Origin: Heloderma charlesbogerti
Taxonomy: Eukaryota; Chordata; Lepidosauria; Squamata; Helodermatidae
Direction: 5' to 3'
NCBI GenBank assembly: GCA_026122225.1
Contig: JANEZZ010000735.1
Span: 62,001-126,000, forward strand
Length of the DNA stretch: 64,000 bases
The position numbers and the translations under genes are program-made. Under the pieces are notes generated by a model, which saw nothing but the letters and a program-made list of their open reading frames with translations, made no database searches and was not told the origin of the DNA. How positions within the stretch are numbered: position 1 is the first letter of the stretch; the number at the start of each line of letters is the position of its first letter. Positions 1 to 10,346 of the stretch are shown one piece after another.

Positions 1-215
1 CAGTTCGAAAGCAAGAAATTGCAAGTAGATAAATAGGTACCGCTTCAGCAGGAAAGGTAACAGCGTTCCGTGCAACTCGGTGTTCAGTCATGCCGGCCAC
101 ATGACCATGGAAGCGTCTTCGGACAGCGCTGGCTCTTCGGCTTAGAAATGGAGATGAGCACCACACCCTAGAGTCGGACACGACTGGTTGGGGACACCTT
201 TACCTTTTACCTTTA
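1..215 (+). repeat. SINE, probably Sauria SINE (BovB-tailed)
   Basis: The segment ends in a GAGTCGGACACGACTGG block, closely resembling the 3' tail of the BovB copies elsewhere in this window, followed by ACCTTT-type short repeats at about 197-215. Squamate Sauria SINEs are known to share a BovB-like tail and to end in such repeats. The left end may be cut by the window edge. Family name rests on recall; the BovB-like tail is seen directly. Confidence 0.65.
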
Positions 216-999
216 GACAAATTGTCCTATATGCTGCCTGAAAGCTGTAACAGCAGCTTCTTCCATGCAAAAATCAAGAGGCAACGACTGTGTGTGACTG
301 GCAATAGAGAGCGAGGGTCGGCTGAGGACCGTCTGTATGGTCATGTATTAGTTAATGTGTTTGAATATGTATTGTAGCTTAAGCTCAGCCTTCTGTGTTT
401 ACCAGTAAGTGTTACTTCACAAAGAAGAAAATTCAAGCTGAACTGAATGTTGCATGTGCTAGAATAATGCTGTCAAGATGAGAATGAGATTTTAAAGTGG
501 TCTGAGCAAGTGTAAACTTTTATTACAAGTCACTGGTGAGATATATTTGTACACCAAAATAATAGTAGATTTGAAATCCTATGTGTTGTGCATTGTCCCA
601 TTGTTGTGTTAGTTATTGTTATTTTCTTGCTTTGTCTTTTTGCTTTGTATATAGCCTAGCAAGCTTAATGATAAATGATTTGTTTTAATTGTTGAATAAA
701 CAAATGCATCTAGTGTCTGTGAGAAATCAAGGGAAGAGTGTATTAGATTTGGTTTCAGAAGAATAGCTAGCAGTCATGTGTGAATTTGCCCAGAATCATA
801 TGCAGTAATAATGCAGTAATCAATAGCACAAGTATACTGATTTGCTAAGAAGTTGGCAATTTTCATGATTTTAGAGTTGTTCTCATAGCTGTATTCACAT
901 AGAGCGAAAGCCACCACTTTTACCTACTAACAGAAGCTAGAACAATGCACTGTAATCGCTCTTCACACTATATACCTTCTAACTGATAAGGAATGCTTC
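216..999. other. Unannotated AT-rich sequence
   Basis: No convincing open frame, splice-bounded exon, terminal repeat or tandem array was seen. Composition is AT-rich and unlike the GC-rich element starting near 1667. Confidence 0.5.
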
Positions 1000-1666
1000 T
1001 TTCTCACTCGCTGGATTGTCACCTTGCTGTGGTGAGTGGGCTTGTGTGTTCCAATGAACCCTGTGAGCGAAGCCATCGGGAGTCATGTGCTCCCAGCAGG
1101 GTCACGCACGGCGGTAAGGTCAAGGGGGAGGAACCAGACAAAGAACGATCCAAGAAAGTCCTCAACGGCAGAACAGGAGGAAGATAACAAGGTGTATGTT
1201 ACAACAGCTGAGAAGGCAGATGAAGGCTGCAGCAGATAAAGGACTACCAATTGTTACGATATCCATGCCACTGAATTAGAGCCTTCTTCTGTGAAGACTG
1301 TCTGTTGATCATTGTGCACTGATCGCCACACATAAAACAAATTCACGCACAGGCAACTTCCAATCTAAACCCAAACCAACCAAAAGTCCCATGGCGATCG
1401 ACAAATGGCAACGGGGGCAGGACTGTGAAATCCAGAAGCCCCTAGTCATGGACTGGCACATGGGCGGTGGATACAGACTCAGTCGTCCTGACTCAAGGAC
1501 CGAGGCAGTTGAGCAGTTCGGCAGCTGTATCCATGACTGAGCAGTCCTATTCAGGATCCACTCTGCTCATCCTGTATGGGGAGGGGGCTAGAAAAGGTGC
1601 CCTAAACATAGTCTGCCTCATCTTCTCCCTGACTGGATTACCATGTCCAGTGGGGTCACCATTTAG

Positions 1667-2248
1667 TAGGGGTGCACGAAAGTCACTTACCTGGTCTCGC
1701 AGCTTGCTTCGCGGTGGGGGGGAGGCACTTCGCTGTTCCCCCCGAAGTTCAGGCCGGGGGGGAGGCTTCCCTCCTCACCCGGCCGAAATTCAGGCCGGGG
1801 GGGAGGCTTCCCGCCTCGCCCGGCCAAAATTCAGGCCGGGGAGAAGCACCCCGTCTCCCCGGCCGCAAACTTCAAAAGAAAAAAAACAACTCCCCTGTGA
1901 TAGGCTACGTGACAATTAATGTAGCCTATCACGGCTGACTTTGCAAATCTAGCCGTGATAGGCTACATTAATCATTACGAAGCCTATCACAGGGGTGGTT
2001 TTTTTTTTTTACTTTGCTTGTAATGGCGGCGGCGGCGGCAGCCGGTCAAAAGACCGGCTGCCGCCCCCGCCCCTGACGAAGACCTGCCGAACCGCCACCG
2101 GGACCCGCCGCCGGGAGGGACATTCGTGAAAGGTAAGTCCCATCCCGGGGGGGGGGCGGAGAATTTCTCCCCGAACAACCTTCGGAGGACCGAATGCGTT
2201 GGCGCTCGGCCCCCCGAAGTTTCGGGGAGAAATTCTCCCCCATCCCTA
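1667..2248 (+). mobile_element. Non-autonomous hAT element 1 with two internal hairpins
   Basis: Flanked by an exact 8-bp duplication CCATTTAG (1659-1666 and 2249-2256). Ends are TAGGGGTG and CATCCCTA, a TAGGGNTG-type terminal inverted repeat of the hAT kind. The interior is GC-rich, with repeated GGCCGGG blocks at 1745-1860 and two hairpins, 1897-1932 and 1955-1990, built on GTGATAGGCTACGT. The right part contains a palindromic GGAGAATTTCTCC/GGGGAGAAATTCTCC pair. No transposase frame is present. It lies in the 5' region of the LINE and is the inverted counterpart of the element at 10347-11190. Confidence 0.85.
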
Positions 2249-2271
2249 CCATTTAGCGGTCGCAAAAGACA

Positions 2272-3081
2272 AATGAACTTTGGAACATGGAATATATGGA
2301 CACTGCTGGACAATACAGATACTGAACGCCCTGAACGCAGGACTGCCATCATTGCAAGGGAGCTGAGACATTTTAACATTGATATAGCAGCACTCTAAGA
2401 AACTGGAAGAGCAGGAGAAGGACAACTGAAGGAAGACAAAGGAGGTTACACCTTCTTCTGGAAAGGAAAGTCTGGGAAGGACTACCTGAACAAGAACGAC
2501 AAATACATGGAGTAGGCTTTGCTATTAAAAATGATCTTATGAAGCTCTTGTCAGAAGTTCCTACTGGCATTAACAAACGACTCTCAACCCTCCGAATAAA
2601 ACTCACCAAAAACCAGCAGGCAACTATTCTAAGTGCCTATGCACCAACATTAGATGCTGATGAAGACATCAAAGAAAAATTTTACTCCCAGCTGGACACC
2701 ATCCTATCAGAAATACCTAAGGAGGACAAAATTATACTCCTGGGTGATTTCAATGCAAGAGTTGGGTGTGATTTTGATTTGTGGCCGGGGACCATTGGGA
2801 AAGAAGGAGTCGGCAGTAGGAACCAGAATGGAATTTTACTTCTGACTAAATGTGCAGAACATAATCTTGTCATTATCAACACACTTTTTCACCAGAAAAA
2901 TAAATTTAAAACATCATGGAAGCACCCTCGGTCGAAGCACTGGCATCTTCTAGATTATGTAATTATCCGTGCCAGAGATCGCTGTGATATATTCCTCACC
3001 AGACCTATGACGAGTGCTGACGACTGTTGGACAGACCACCGATTAATTCGTTCCATGATGGCCATTAAGATTGTCCCTTAA
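2272..3081 (+). pseudogene. LINE AP endonuclease domain (broken)
   Basis: Translation from 2272 gives a TWN-type endonuclease start, and at 2539-3081 the continuous motif LLGDFNARVG followed by HPRSKHWHLLDYVI and TDHRLI. These are the Asp-Asn and terminal Asp-His positions of the exonuclease/endonuclease/phosphatase fold that nicks target DNA for target-primed reverse transcription. In-frame stops occur near 2396 and 2513, so the N-terminal third is detached. The element's reverse transcriptase follows on the same strand. Residue order and spacing make the domain call secure, while the clade remains open. Confidence 0.8.
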
Positions 3082-3114
3082 CATAGGCTCCAAGGAAGAA
3101 AACCAAGGTGTAAA

Positions 3115-4747
3115 ATGAACACCCAAGCCCTTCAAGATCCTATTAAGCGAGCCCGCTTTCAAACAACTCTCAAGGAACATCTACCTATGGAAACCCCTGA
3201 AAATGTCGAGGAACACTGGAATAAACTGAAGACTTCCATTATCACAGCCTGTGAACAAACTATCAGATACCAAACTAAGAAACATCAGGATTGGTTTGAT
3301 GAGAATGATAGGGAGATTGAATATATCATTGATAAGAAAAGGAAAGCCTTCCAAATATGGCAAATAGACATCAACTGTGCTGCTAAGAAAAAAATCTACG
3401 CCAGTGCAAAGGCTGAGGTCCAAAGAAGAACTAGAGAACTTAAGAACACCTGGTGGATAAAGAAAGCTCAAGAAATCCAGCATTTTGCAGATGCCCATGA
3501 TGCACAGGGCTTTTTTAATGCCACAAAGGCCATCTATGGACCAACAAACCATTGTACAAACCCCTTACGCTCAATAGATCGTGCCAAACTTCTAAAGGAC
3601 AAAGAGTCTATTGCACTGCATTGGAAAGAGCATTACCACAACCTCCTTAACCGTAACTCTATTGTGGCTGATGAGGTTTTCTCGCAAATCCCACAAAAAC
3701 AAACCAGAGATGAGCTTGCAGTATCCCCTAGTTTGGAGGAAGTCAGTAAAGCCATTAACCATAATAAAATAATAAAGCTAGTGGAAAAATAATAAAGCTA
3801 GTGGACCCAATGGGATCCCTGTTGAAGTCTTTAAAGAAGGAGGGCCTGAAGCTACACAACAGCTTCACAAGCTCATCGAAAAAATTTGGATGAAGGAGGA
3901 GATCCCAGCAGACTTCAGGGATGCCACAATTATCACTCTCTTTGAAAAGGGTGATAGAACAGATTGTGGAAACTACCAAGGCATCTCCCTTCTAGCTACA
4001 GCAGGCAAAATCCTGGCAAGGATCCTTGCAAATCGCCTTCTACCTATCTCAGAAGACATCCTCCCTAAATCCCAAAATGGCTTCCGCCCTTCCAGGGGGA
4101 CAGTGGATATGATCTTCACCGCACAACAGCTCCAAGAAAAATGCAGGGAGCAAAACCAACCCCTGTACATGGTGTTTATTGATCTGACTAAGGCCTTCGA
4201 CACGGTAAACTGTACTGCTCTCTGGACCATCCTTCTGAAAACCTGATGCTCTAATAAATTTGTGAACATCTTGCGGCTCCTCCATGACAGCATGACGGCA
4301 ACAATCTTGGATAACAATGGTTCTCAAAGTTATCCATTCAAAGTGGGATCAGGCGTTAAACAGGGATGCGTCATTGCTCCAACCTTATTTGCTATCTTCA
4401 TTGCTATATGATTCTACACCTTGTTGAAGGAAAACTTCCCACTGTAGAAATCATATATCGAACAGATGGAAAACTTTTTAATCTCAGTAGGCTGAAAGCA
4501 AAAAGTAAGGTAATTACAACGTCTGTCATATAACTTCAATATGCTGATGATAATGTAATCTGCACACACTCAGAGGAAGATCTCCAAACTATCCTAAACA
4601 TCTTTGCAGAAGCATATGAAAAGCTCGGCCTCTCACTTAACATCAAAAAACCAAAGTGCTTTACCAGCAAGCACAAACCAATCCCTCTGTAGTGCCATGA
4701 TCCAGCTTAACGGTGTGATGCTGGAAAATGTTGATCACTTTTCCTAT
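3115..4747 (+). pseudogene. LINE linker and reverse transcriptase remnant
   Basis: 3115-3792 encodes the lysine-rich linker between endonuclease and RT. A 19-bp tandem duplication around 3768-3806 then shifts the frame. At 3890-4246 the RT fingers/palm region reads GNYQGISLLATAGKIL, FRPSRGTVDMIF and FIDLTKAFDTVN, matching RT motifs 1, 2 and A. Downstream, a GVKQGCVIAPTLF block (RT motif B) is followed by stops, and the YADD motif C is degenerate (a QYADDN-like remnant near 4540-4556). The frame is then broken at 4748-4755 by the second hAT insertion. Confidence 0.75.
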
Positions 4748-4755
4748 CTTGGCAG

Positions 4756-5413
4756 TAGGGATGTACGAATCCCTTACCTCGTTCCAGTGGTGGCATCCGC
4801 TGGAGAGGGAAGGTGTTGTTTTTTTTGTGAACCGCCCAGAGAGCTTCGGCTATTGGGCAGTATAGAAATGAAATGAATAAATAAATAAATAAAAATCCTC
4901 CCTGGCTGGCTCCGCTCCGCAGTGACTTCGCGGAGCCACCGGCCAGGGCCGCCCACAGCCAGACTTCCATCCGCTGCTAGGCTACGCTGGCTGCAAATGG
5001 CAGCCGCCGTAGCGGCTGCCATTTGCGTCCTTGCAGAGACCGTGATAGGCTATGTATATATTTACGTAGCCTATCACAGCAAAAGGCAGGAATGCAAATG
5101 GCAGCTGCTACGCCATTTGCGTCCCTGCCTTTTGCCATAATAGGCTACGTAGATACTTACATAGCCTATCACAGCTTGGCAGGGACGCAAATGGCGGCCG
5201 GCGTAGCGGCTGCCATTTGCGGCCACAGCCCGGAAGCAGCCGGAAGACAACCTGGAGCCTCCGCCGCCGGAGCTACCGCTGGAGCCAGGTAGGCTCCGTC
5301 CTGGGGGGATTCCGCAGGATGGCAGGGGGGATTGCCCCGTCCCGCCAAGGACTCCAGGGGGCCGGATTCTCTGGCCTCACTGGAGTCTGTGGCAGAATTC
5401 TCCAACATCCCTA
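4756..5413 (+). mobile_element. Non-autonomous hAT element 2 with chained hairpins
   Basis: Begins TAGGGATG and ends CATCCCTA, flanked by CTTGGCAG (4748-4755) and CATGGCAG (5414-5421), 7 of 8 bases identical. The interior carries hairpins at 4993-5026 (GCAAATGGCAG arms), 5042-5077 and 5137-5172 (GTGATAGGCTACGT-type arms), 5094-5120 and 5186-5220. An L2-like 3' tail has inserted at about 4817-4892. It has no coding capacity. The terminal sequences are the same type as elements 1 and 3, but the flanking GC-rich blocks differ. Confidence 0.8.
4817..4892 (+). repeat. L2-like LINE/SINE 3' tail inside hAT element 2
   Basis: The block GTGAACCGCCCAGAGAGC then GGGCAGTATAGAAATGAA, ending in AATAAATAAATAAAT, recurs at about 37640-37692 (plus) and 57283-57378 (minus). 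It is a recurrent 3' end with a 4-bp tail repeat, as in L2-type LINEs or SINEs that use their tail. Assignment to L2 is an inference. Confidence 0.6.
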
Positions 5414-6195
5414 CATGGCAGCCATCTCTCCACAAAAGCTGACATCGACGCTGAAATTCAGCATCACCTGAGCTCTGCAAGTGTAGCATTCTCCTGAATG
5501 AAGTGTAGAATGTTCGAGGATTGGGACATTCGCAGGGAGACCAAAATGCTTGTTTACTAAGCCATTGTACTACCGACCTTACTGTACACTTGTGAAACAT
5601 GAACCATTTATAAACGCCACTCCCAACTTCTCGAAAGATTTCACCAATGCTGCCTCCGAAAAATTCTGCAAATTACTTTGGAAGACAAACAGACTAATAT
5701 CAGTGTAGTGGAAGAAGCAAAGACCACCAGCATTGAAACAATGATTCTCCAACATCAATTTCGCTGGATTGGCCATGTTGTTCGAGTATCTGATTATCGA
5801 CTTCCAAAGCAGCTACTCTATTCCCAACTTATGAATGGAAAATGGAATATTGGTGGACAGCAAAAGAGATTTAAAGATGTTCTTAAAGCTAGTCTAAAAA
5901 ATGTAACATAAGCATTGAGAACTGGGAAGCTCTAACCCATGAGCGTTCCAACTGGAGGTCAGCCTATATTAAAGGCGCTATGGACTTTGAAGAAGCACGA
6001 GTACAGAGTGAAAGGGAGAATCGAGCTCAGCGGAAGGCACATCAAGCAAACCCTTATCGTGACTGCCTTCCACCTATGTCCTCACTTTGGGAGGCTGTGT
6101 GGATGCAGAATTGGCCTTCACAGCCACCTGCAGACCCACTGCTAAGACTCTGTCTCTGGAAGACAATCTTGATCGCCATGATGATGATGATGATG
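5414..6195 (+). pseudogene. LINE C-terminal region and 3' tail
   Basis: After the hAT element, LINE sequence resumes with the duplicated target. Remnants of the post-RT region are legible at 5678-5911 in the frame reading QHQFRWIGHVVRVSDYRLPK, a WxGH(V/L)xR block shared by RTE-like LINEs. The element ends in (GAT)n near 6195. Several frameshifts separate the pieces. Confidence 0.7.
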
Positions 6196-6479
6196 CTTTT
6201 GGTACTGTGAGAAAACTTACTTTGCTGCCAAAAGTGAAAGGCCTTGGTGAAGGGGGGCCAGCAGTGTGTGCACTTTCTGACAGTTTTCTAATTTAGTGAG
6301 ATTTGCTCTATAAAATCCTGAGTGAATTAGCCTGTTATCTGTTCTCGTCTAAGAGAAAGAAGGTGCAGCTACTGCTCAGATAACGAGCCCCAAAGTACAG
6401 TGCCCCATCACTCCCCTGGAAACCAGAGTGACTGAACCTAGAGTTAAGAGACAGAGTTAAGAGATGTGTAAGCTTTCTT

Positions 6480-6814
6480 TTAACGTACAAATAGATTTCA
6501 TTCAAATGAAGAAATGTTGTTCTTTTAAATATGTACTAGTAGTTGGGTGTACAAAGCCCTGCAAATTCAACAGCATTTCCAGTGCCCCTACCATCCCCAG
6601 CCAGCAGGGCTGGTAGAAAAAAAAGATTGGAGTCTTAAAGAACAAATTAGCCAAAATCTGTGCTAAAACTAGACTTAAATGGAGTGATGCTCTAACTTTG
6701 GCCCTGCTGAGCATGTGTTCCACTTTGCACCGACAGACTGGACTCAGTCTCCATGAGATCCTTATAGGAAGACCCAAGAGACTCCCATCTTCAGCACCTA
6801 TTAAAGAACATCTT
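6480..6814 (+). pseudogene. Retroviral integrase fragment (broken pol)
   Basis: Short stretches in two frames align in order with the catalytic core of gammaretroviral integrase: a QIDF block near 6487, a CPYHPQ block near 6580, then a TGLS...GRP block near 6735-6770. This is the enzyme that joins viral DNA to host DNA. A deletion removes the middle of the core and stop codons lie between blocks. The fragment ends at the BovB target duplication at 6803-6814. The call rests on motif order, with no alignment available. Confidence 0.65.
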
Positions 6815-6829
6815 TGTTGTTGTTGTTGT

Positions 6830-8517
6830 TCAGTCGTTCAGTCGTGTCCGACTCTTCGTGACCCCATGGACCATAGCACGCCAGGCCTTCCTGTCCTGCG
6901 CTCTCTCCCGGAGCGTGCTCAAGTTCATATTCATTGCATCAGTGATGCTATCTAGCCATCTCATCCTCTGCCGTCCCCTTCTCTTTTTGCCTTCAGTCTT
7001 TCCCAGCATCAGGGTCTTTTCCAGGGAGTTTTCTCTTCGCATTAGGTGGCCAAAATATTGGAGCTTCAGCTTCATTATCTGTCCTTCCAATGAGCACTCA
7101 GGGTTGATTTCTTTTAGGATGGACTGATTTGACCTCCTTGCAGTCCAGGGGACTCGTAAGAGACTTCTCCAGCACCACAGTTCGAAAGCATCAATTCTTC
7201 GGCGCTCAGCCTTCCTTATAGTCCAGCTCTCACAGCCATACATTTTTGTTGGCAAGGTGATGTCTCTGCTTCTTACTATGCTGTCTAGGTTGGCCATAGC
7301 TTTCCTCCCAACGAGCAAGCGTCTTTTAATTTCATGGCTACAGTCACTGTCTGCGGTGATCTTGGAGCCCAAGAAAATAAAATGTGTCACTGCTTCCATT
7401 TCTTCCCCTTCTATATGCCGGGAAGTGATAAGGCCAGATGCCATGATCTTCGTTTTTTTAATGTTGAGTTTCAAACCAGCTTTTGCACTCTCCTCTTTCA
7501 CCCTCAACAAGAGGCTCTTGAGATCCTCTTCGCTTTCTGCCATTAGGGTGGTATCGTCTGCATATCGGAGGTTGTTGATAATTCTCCCAGCAATCTTAAT
7601 TCCCACCTCTGATGCATCCAACCCGGCACTTCTCATGATGTACTCTGCATATAAGTTAAATAAGCAGGGTGACAATATGCAGCCTTGTCGTACTCCTTTC
7701 CCAATTTTGAACCAATCGGTTGTTCCATCTCTGGTTCTTACTGTTGCTTCTTGACCCTCGTACAGGTTTCTCAGGAGACAGGTAAGGTGGTCTGGTGGAC
7801 TCCCATCACTTTAAGAATTTGCCACAGTTTGTTGTGATCCACACAATCAAAGGCTTTAGCGTAGTCAATGAAGCAGAAATAGATGTTTTTCTGGAATTCT
7901 CTTGCTTTCTCCATGATGCAGCGAATGTTGGCGATTTGATCTCTAGTTCCTCTGCCTCTTCGAAACCCAGCTTGTACTTCCGGTAGTTCTCGGTTCGCAT
8001 ACTGCTGAAGCCTAGCTTGTAGGATTTTGAGCATCACCTTGCTGGCATGTGAAATGAGCGCAATTGTGCGGAAGTTTGAACACTCTTTGGCGTTGCCTTT
8101 CTTTGGAATTGGAATATAAACTGACCTTTTCCAGTCTTGTGGCCACTGTTGAGTGTTCCAGATTTGTTGGCATATTGAATGCAGCACTTTAACAGCATCA
8201 TCTTTTAGGATTTTAAATAGCTCAGCTGGAATACTGTCATCTCTGCTAGCTTTGTTGTTACTAATGCTTCCTAAGGCCCACTTGACTTCTCTCTCTAGGA
8301 TGTCCGGCTCAAGTTCAGCGACCACACTATCATGGCTATCAGGGACATTCAGATCTTTCCTGTATAGTTCTTCTGTGCATTCTTGTATTCTCTTCTTAAT
8401 CTCATCTGCTTCTGTTAGGTCCCTGCCTTCTTTGTCCTTTATCATGCCCGTCTTTGCACAAAACGTTCCCTTGAGATCTCCAATTTTCTTGAAGAGATCT
8501 CTAGTCTTTCCCATTCT
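6830..8517 (-). pseudogene. BovB reverse transcriptase (3' part of copy 1)
   Basis: Minus-strand frames 8517-7771 and 7675-6830 encode the RT: FRRGRGTRDQIANI, CFIDYAKAFDCVDHNKLW (motif A), GVRQGCILSPCLF (motif B, interrupted), RYADDTTLM (motif C, catalytic Asp-Asp intact) and the C-terminal RRRGRQRMRWLDSI and HGVTKSRTRLND ends. A small insertion near 7790-7800 shifts frame, and a ~45-bp deletion affects the region near 7245 compared with copy 2. Confidence 0.85.
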
Positions 8518-8799
8518 GGAGAAGGAAATGGCAACCCACTCCAGTATTCTTGCCAAGAAAACCCCATGGAACGTATCACAAGGCTAAAAGAGATGACGCC
8601 GGAAGATGAGCCCCTCAGGTCGGAAGGTGTCCAATATACTACTGGGGAAGAGCAGAGGGTATTTCCAAGTAGCGACAGAAAGAGTGAAGCGGCTGGACCA
8701 AACCCAAAAGGACACTCAGCTGTGGATGTGTCTGGTGGTGAAAAGAAAGTCTGATGCTGTAAAGAACAATAATGTTTAGGAACCTGGAATGTAAGATCA

Positions 8800-9881
8800 A
8801 TGAATCAAGGTAAGCTGGAGGTGGTCAAACATGAGATGGCAAGATTGAACATCGACATCTTGGGAATCAGCGAACTAAAATGGACCGGCATGGGCGAATT
8901 TAATTCAGGTGACCATCATATCTACTATTGTGGGCAAGAATCCCTTAGAAGAAATGGAGTAGCACTCATAGTCAACAAAAGGATGGGAAAAGCAGTACTG
9001 GGGTACAATCTCAAAAATGATAGAATGATCTCAGTACAAATCCAAGGCAAACCATTCAACATCACAGTAATTCAAGTCTATGCCCCAACCACTGAGGCCG
9101 AAGAAGCTGAGGTTGATCGGTTCTATGAAGACCTACAACACCTTCTAGAACTAACACCAAAAAAAGATGTCCTCTTCATCATAGGGGATTGGAATGCTAA
9201 AGTAGGAAGTCAAGAAATCACCGGGATAACAGGCAGGCATGGCCTTGGTGTACAAAACGAAGCAGGACAAAAGCTAATAGAGTTTTGCCAAGAGAACATG
9301 CTGATCATAGCAAACACTCTTTTCCAACAGCACAAGAGGCGACTCTACACATGGACATCACCAGATGGTCAATATTGAAATCAGATTGATTATGTCCTTT
9401 GCAGCCAAAGATGGAGAAGCTCCATACAGTCAGTAAAAACAAGACCTGGAGCTGACTGTGGCTCAGATCATGAGCTGCTTCTTGCAAAATTTCGGCTTAA
9501 ATTGAAGAACGTCGGGAAAACCACTAAACCGTTCAGGTATGACCTAAATCATATCCCTTATGAATATACAGTGGAGGTGAGGAATAGATTTCAGGGATTA
9601 GACCTGATAGACAGAGTGCCTGAGGAACTATGGACGGAGGTCCGTAACATTGTTCAGGAGGCAGCAACGAAATCCATCCCAAAGAAAAAGAAATGCAAGA
9701 AAGCCAAGTGGCTGTCTGATGAGGCTTTACAAGTAGCTCACGAAAGAAGGGCAGCGAAAAGCAAGGGAGAAAGGGGAAGATATACCCAACTGAATGCAGA
9801 GTTCCAGAGAATAGCAAGGAGAGACAAGAAGGCCTTCTTAAATGAACAATGCAAAGAAATCGAGGAAAACAACAGAATGGG
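8800..9881 (+). pseudogene. BovB endonuclease and linker (inverted 5' part of copy 1)
   Basis: Frame 8800-9378 gives a BovB endonuclease: start MNQGKLEVVKHEMARLNIDI, then GISELKWTG, a GDWNAKVGS motif and a TSPDGQY stretch ending at a TGA (9376-9378). Coding continues past it with NQIDYVLCSQRWR and SDHELLLAKF (catalytic Asp-His), then 9502-9881 is the basic linker. Two breaks are visible: the TGA, and truncation at the twin-priming point near 9881. Upstream, 8519-8799 is the 5' non-coding part. Confidence 0.85.
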
Positions 9882-9893
9882 AAAGAACATCTT

Positions 9894-10170
9894 ACTAACT
9901 TGCATTTAAGTGATGAGGCTGTGTTGAACTATTGCCAAGCATTAATGAAGTGTGTGAAGGCTTTCCATTCACAGGTTCAAAAGTGTTTCCAGACGTTCCT
10001 ACGATACAGTGTCACAACCTGTAGCCTAGAGATTGAGTCTACATCAAAGTCCATCAGAAGAAGTCTTCCCTTGAGCCTCACCAGAAAAGACCCCATTAGG
10101 TGCTGTTGACCACCCACACTGCCATGAAGCTGCAAAGACAGCCTACCTAGATCCCCGCATCCCACTGCAA
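9894..10170 (+). pseudogene. Retroviral integrase C-terminal remnant
   Basis: Directly after the BovB right-hand target duplication (9882-9893) the pol reading resumes. A short SQVQK block appears near 9978-9992, followed by a frameshift. A region at about 10040-10165 resembles the SH3-like C-terminal domain of gammaretroviral integrases (a VLLTTHTAMK stretch near 10105-10135). Stops interrupt it. The resumption on both sides of BovB is good evidence that the two pieces were contiguous. Confidence 0.6.
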
Positions 10171-10346
10171 GGAAGTGTTGCCCCCAGGAGACGACATACC
10201 CCAGAACCAGACAACATTAGATGTACCCTAACACAGAGTTCATCAGTCCTTTGAGTCATTTTAGACCCGGAAAGAGTAGAACATCTCTTGTTGCCATTGT
10301 GGTACTTACTTGTTGCCCTGTTTCCTTCTATCGTGTGAGATCTTCT

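Larger units (their letters stand above)
1000..6195 (+). mobile_element. AP-endonuclease LINE with (GAT)n tail, degenerate, two hAT insertions
   Basis: This is a long non-LTR retrotransposon on the plus strand. About 1000-1658 plus the short stretch after the first insertion form a non-coding 5' region. Endonuclease coding begins near 2272 and reverse transcriptase remnants run from about 3115 to 5900. The 3' end is a GAT microsatellite at about 6176-6195, typical of LINE tails. hAT elements at 1667-2248 and 4756-5413 interrupt it with 8-bp duplications of its own sequence. Many stops and frameshifts show it is dead. Clade is not certain: the endonuclease is RTE/RTEX-like and differs from the BovB, CR1, L2 and L1 copies here. 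The exact 5' end is a guess. Confidence 0.75.
6815..9881 (-). mobile_element. BovB (RTE) LINE copy 1, twin-primed inversion
   Basis: 3' part on the minus strand (8517 down to 6815) and 5' part inverted on the plus strand (8518-9881). Flanks carry the 12-bp duplication AAAGAACATCTT (6803-6814, 9882-9893). The (GTT)n end at 6815 is the reverse complement of the (AAC)n tail. The two halves meet in the consensus at the same place, the MGKTRDLF junction of the linker. This is the layout expected from twin priming. Overall identity to copy 2 looks high by eye, suggesting recent insertion. Confidence 0.9.

Noticed and set aside
1467..1938. Two overlapping open frames of 150 and 88 codons
   Set aside because: They run from the LINE 5' region into the GC-rich repeats of hAT element 1; composition explains the open frames.
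1987..2398. GC-rich open frames on both strands
   Set aside because: They lie in the palindromic hAT element and cross into the LINE; no protein motif.
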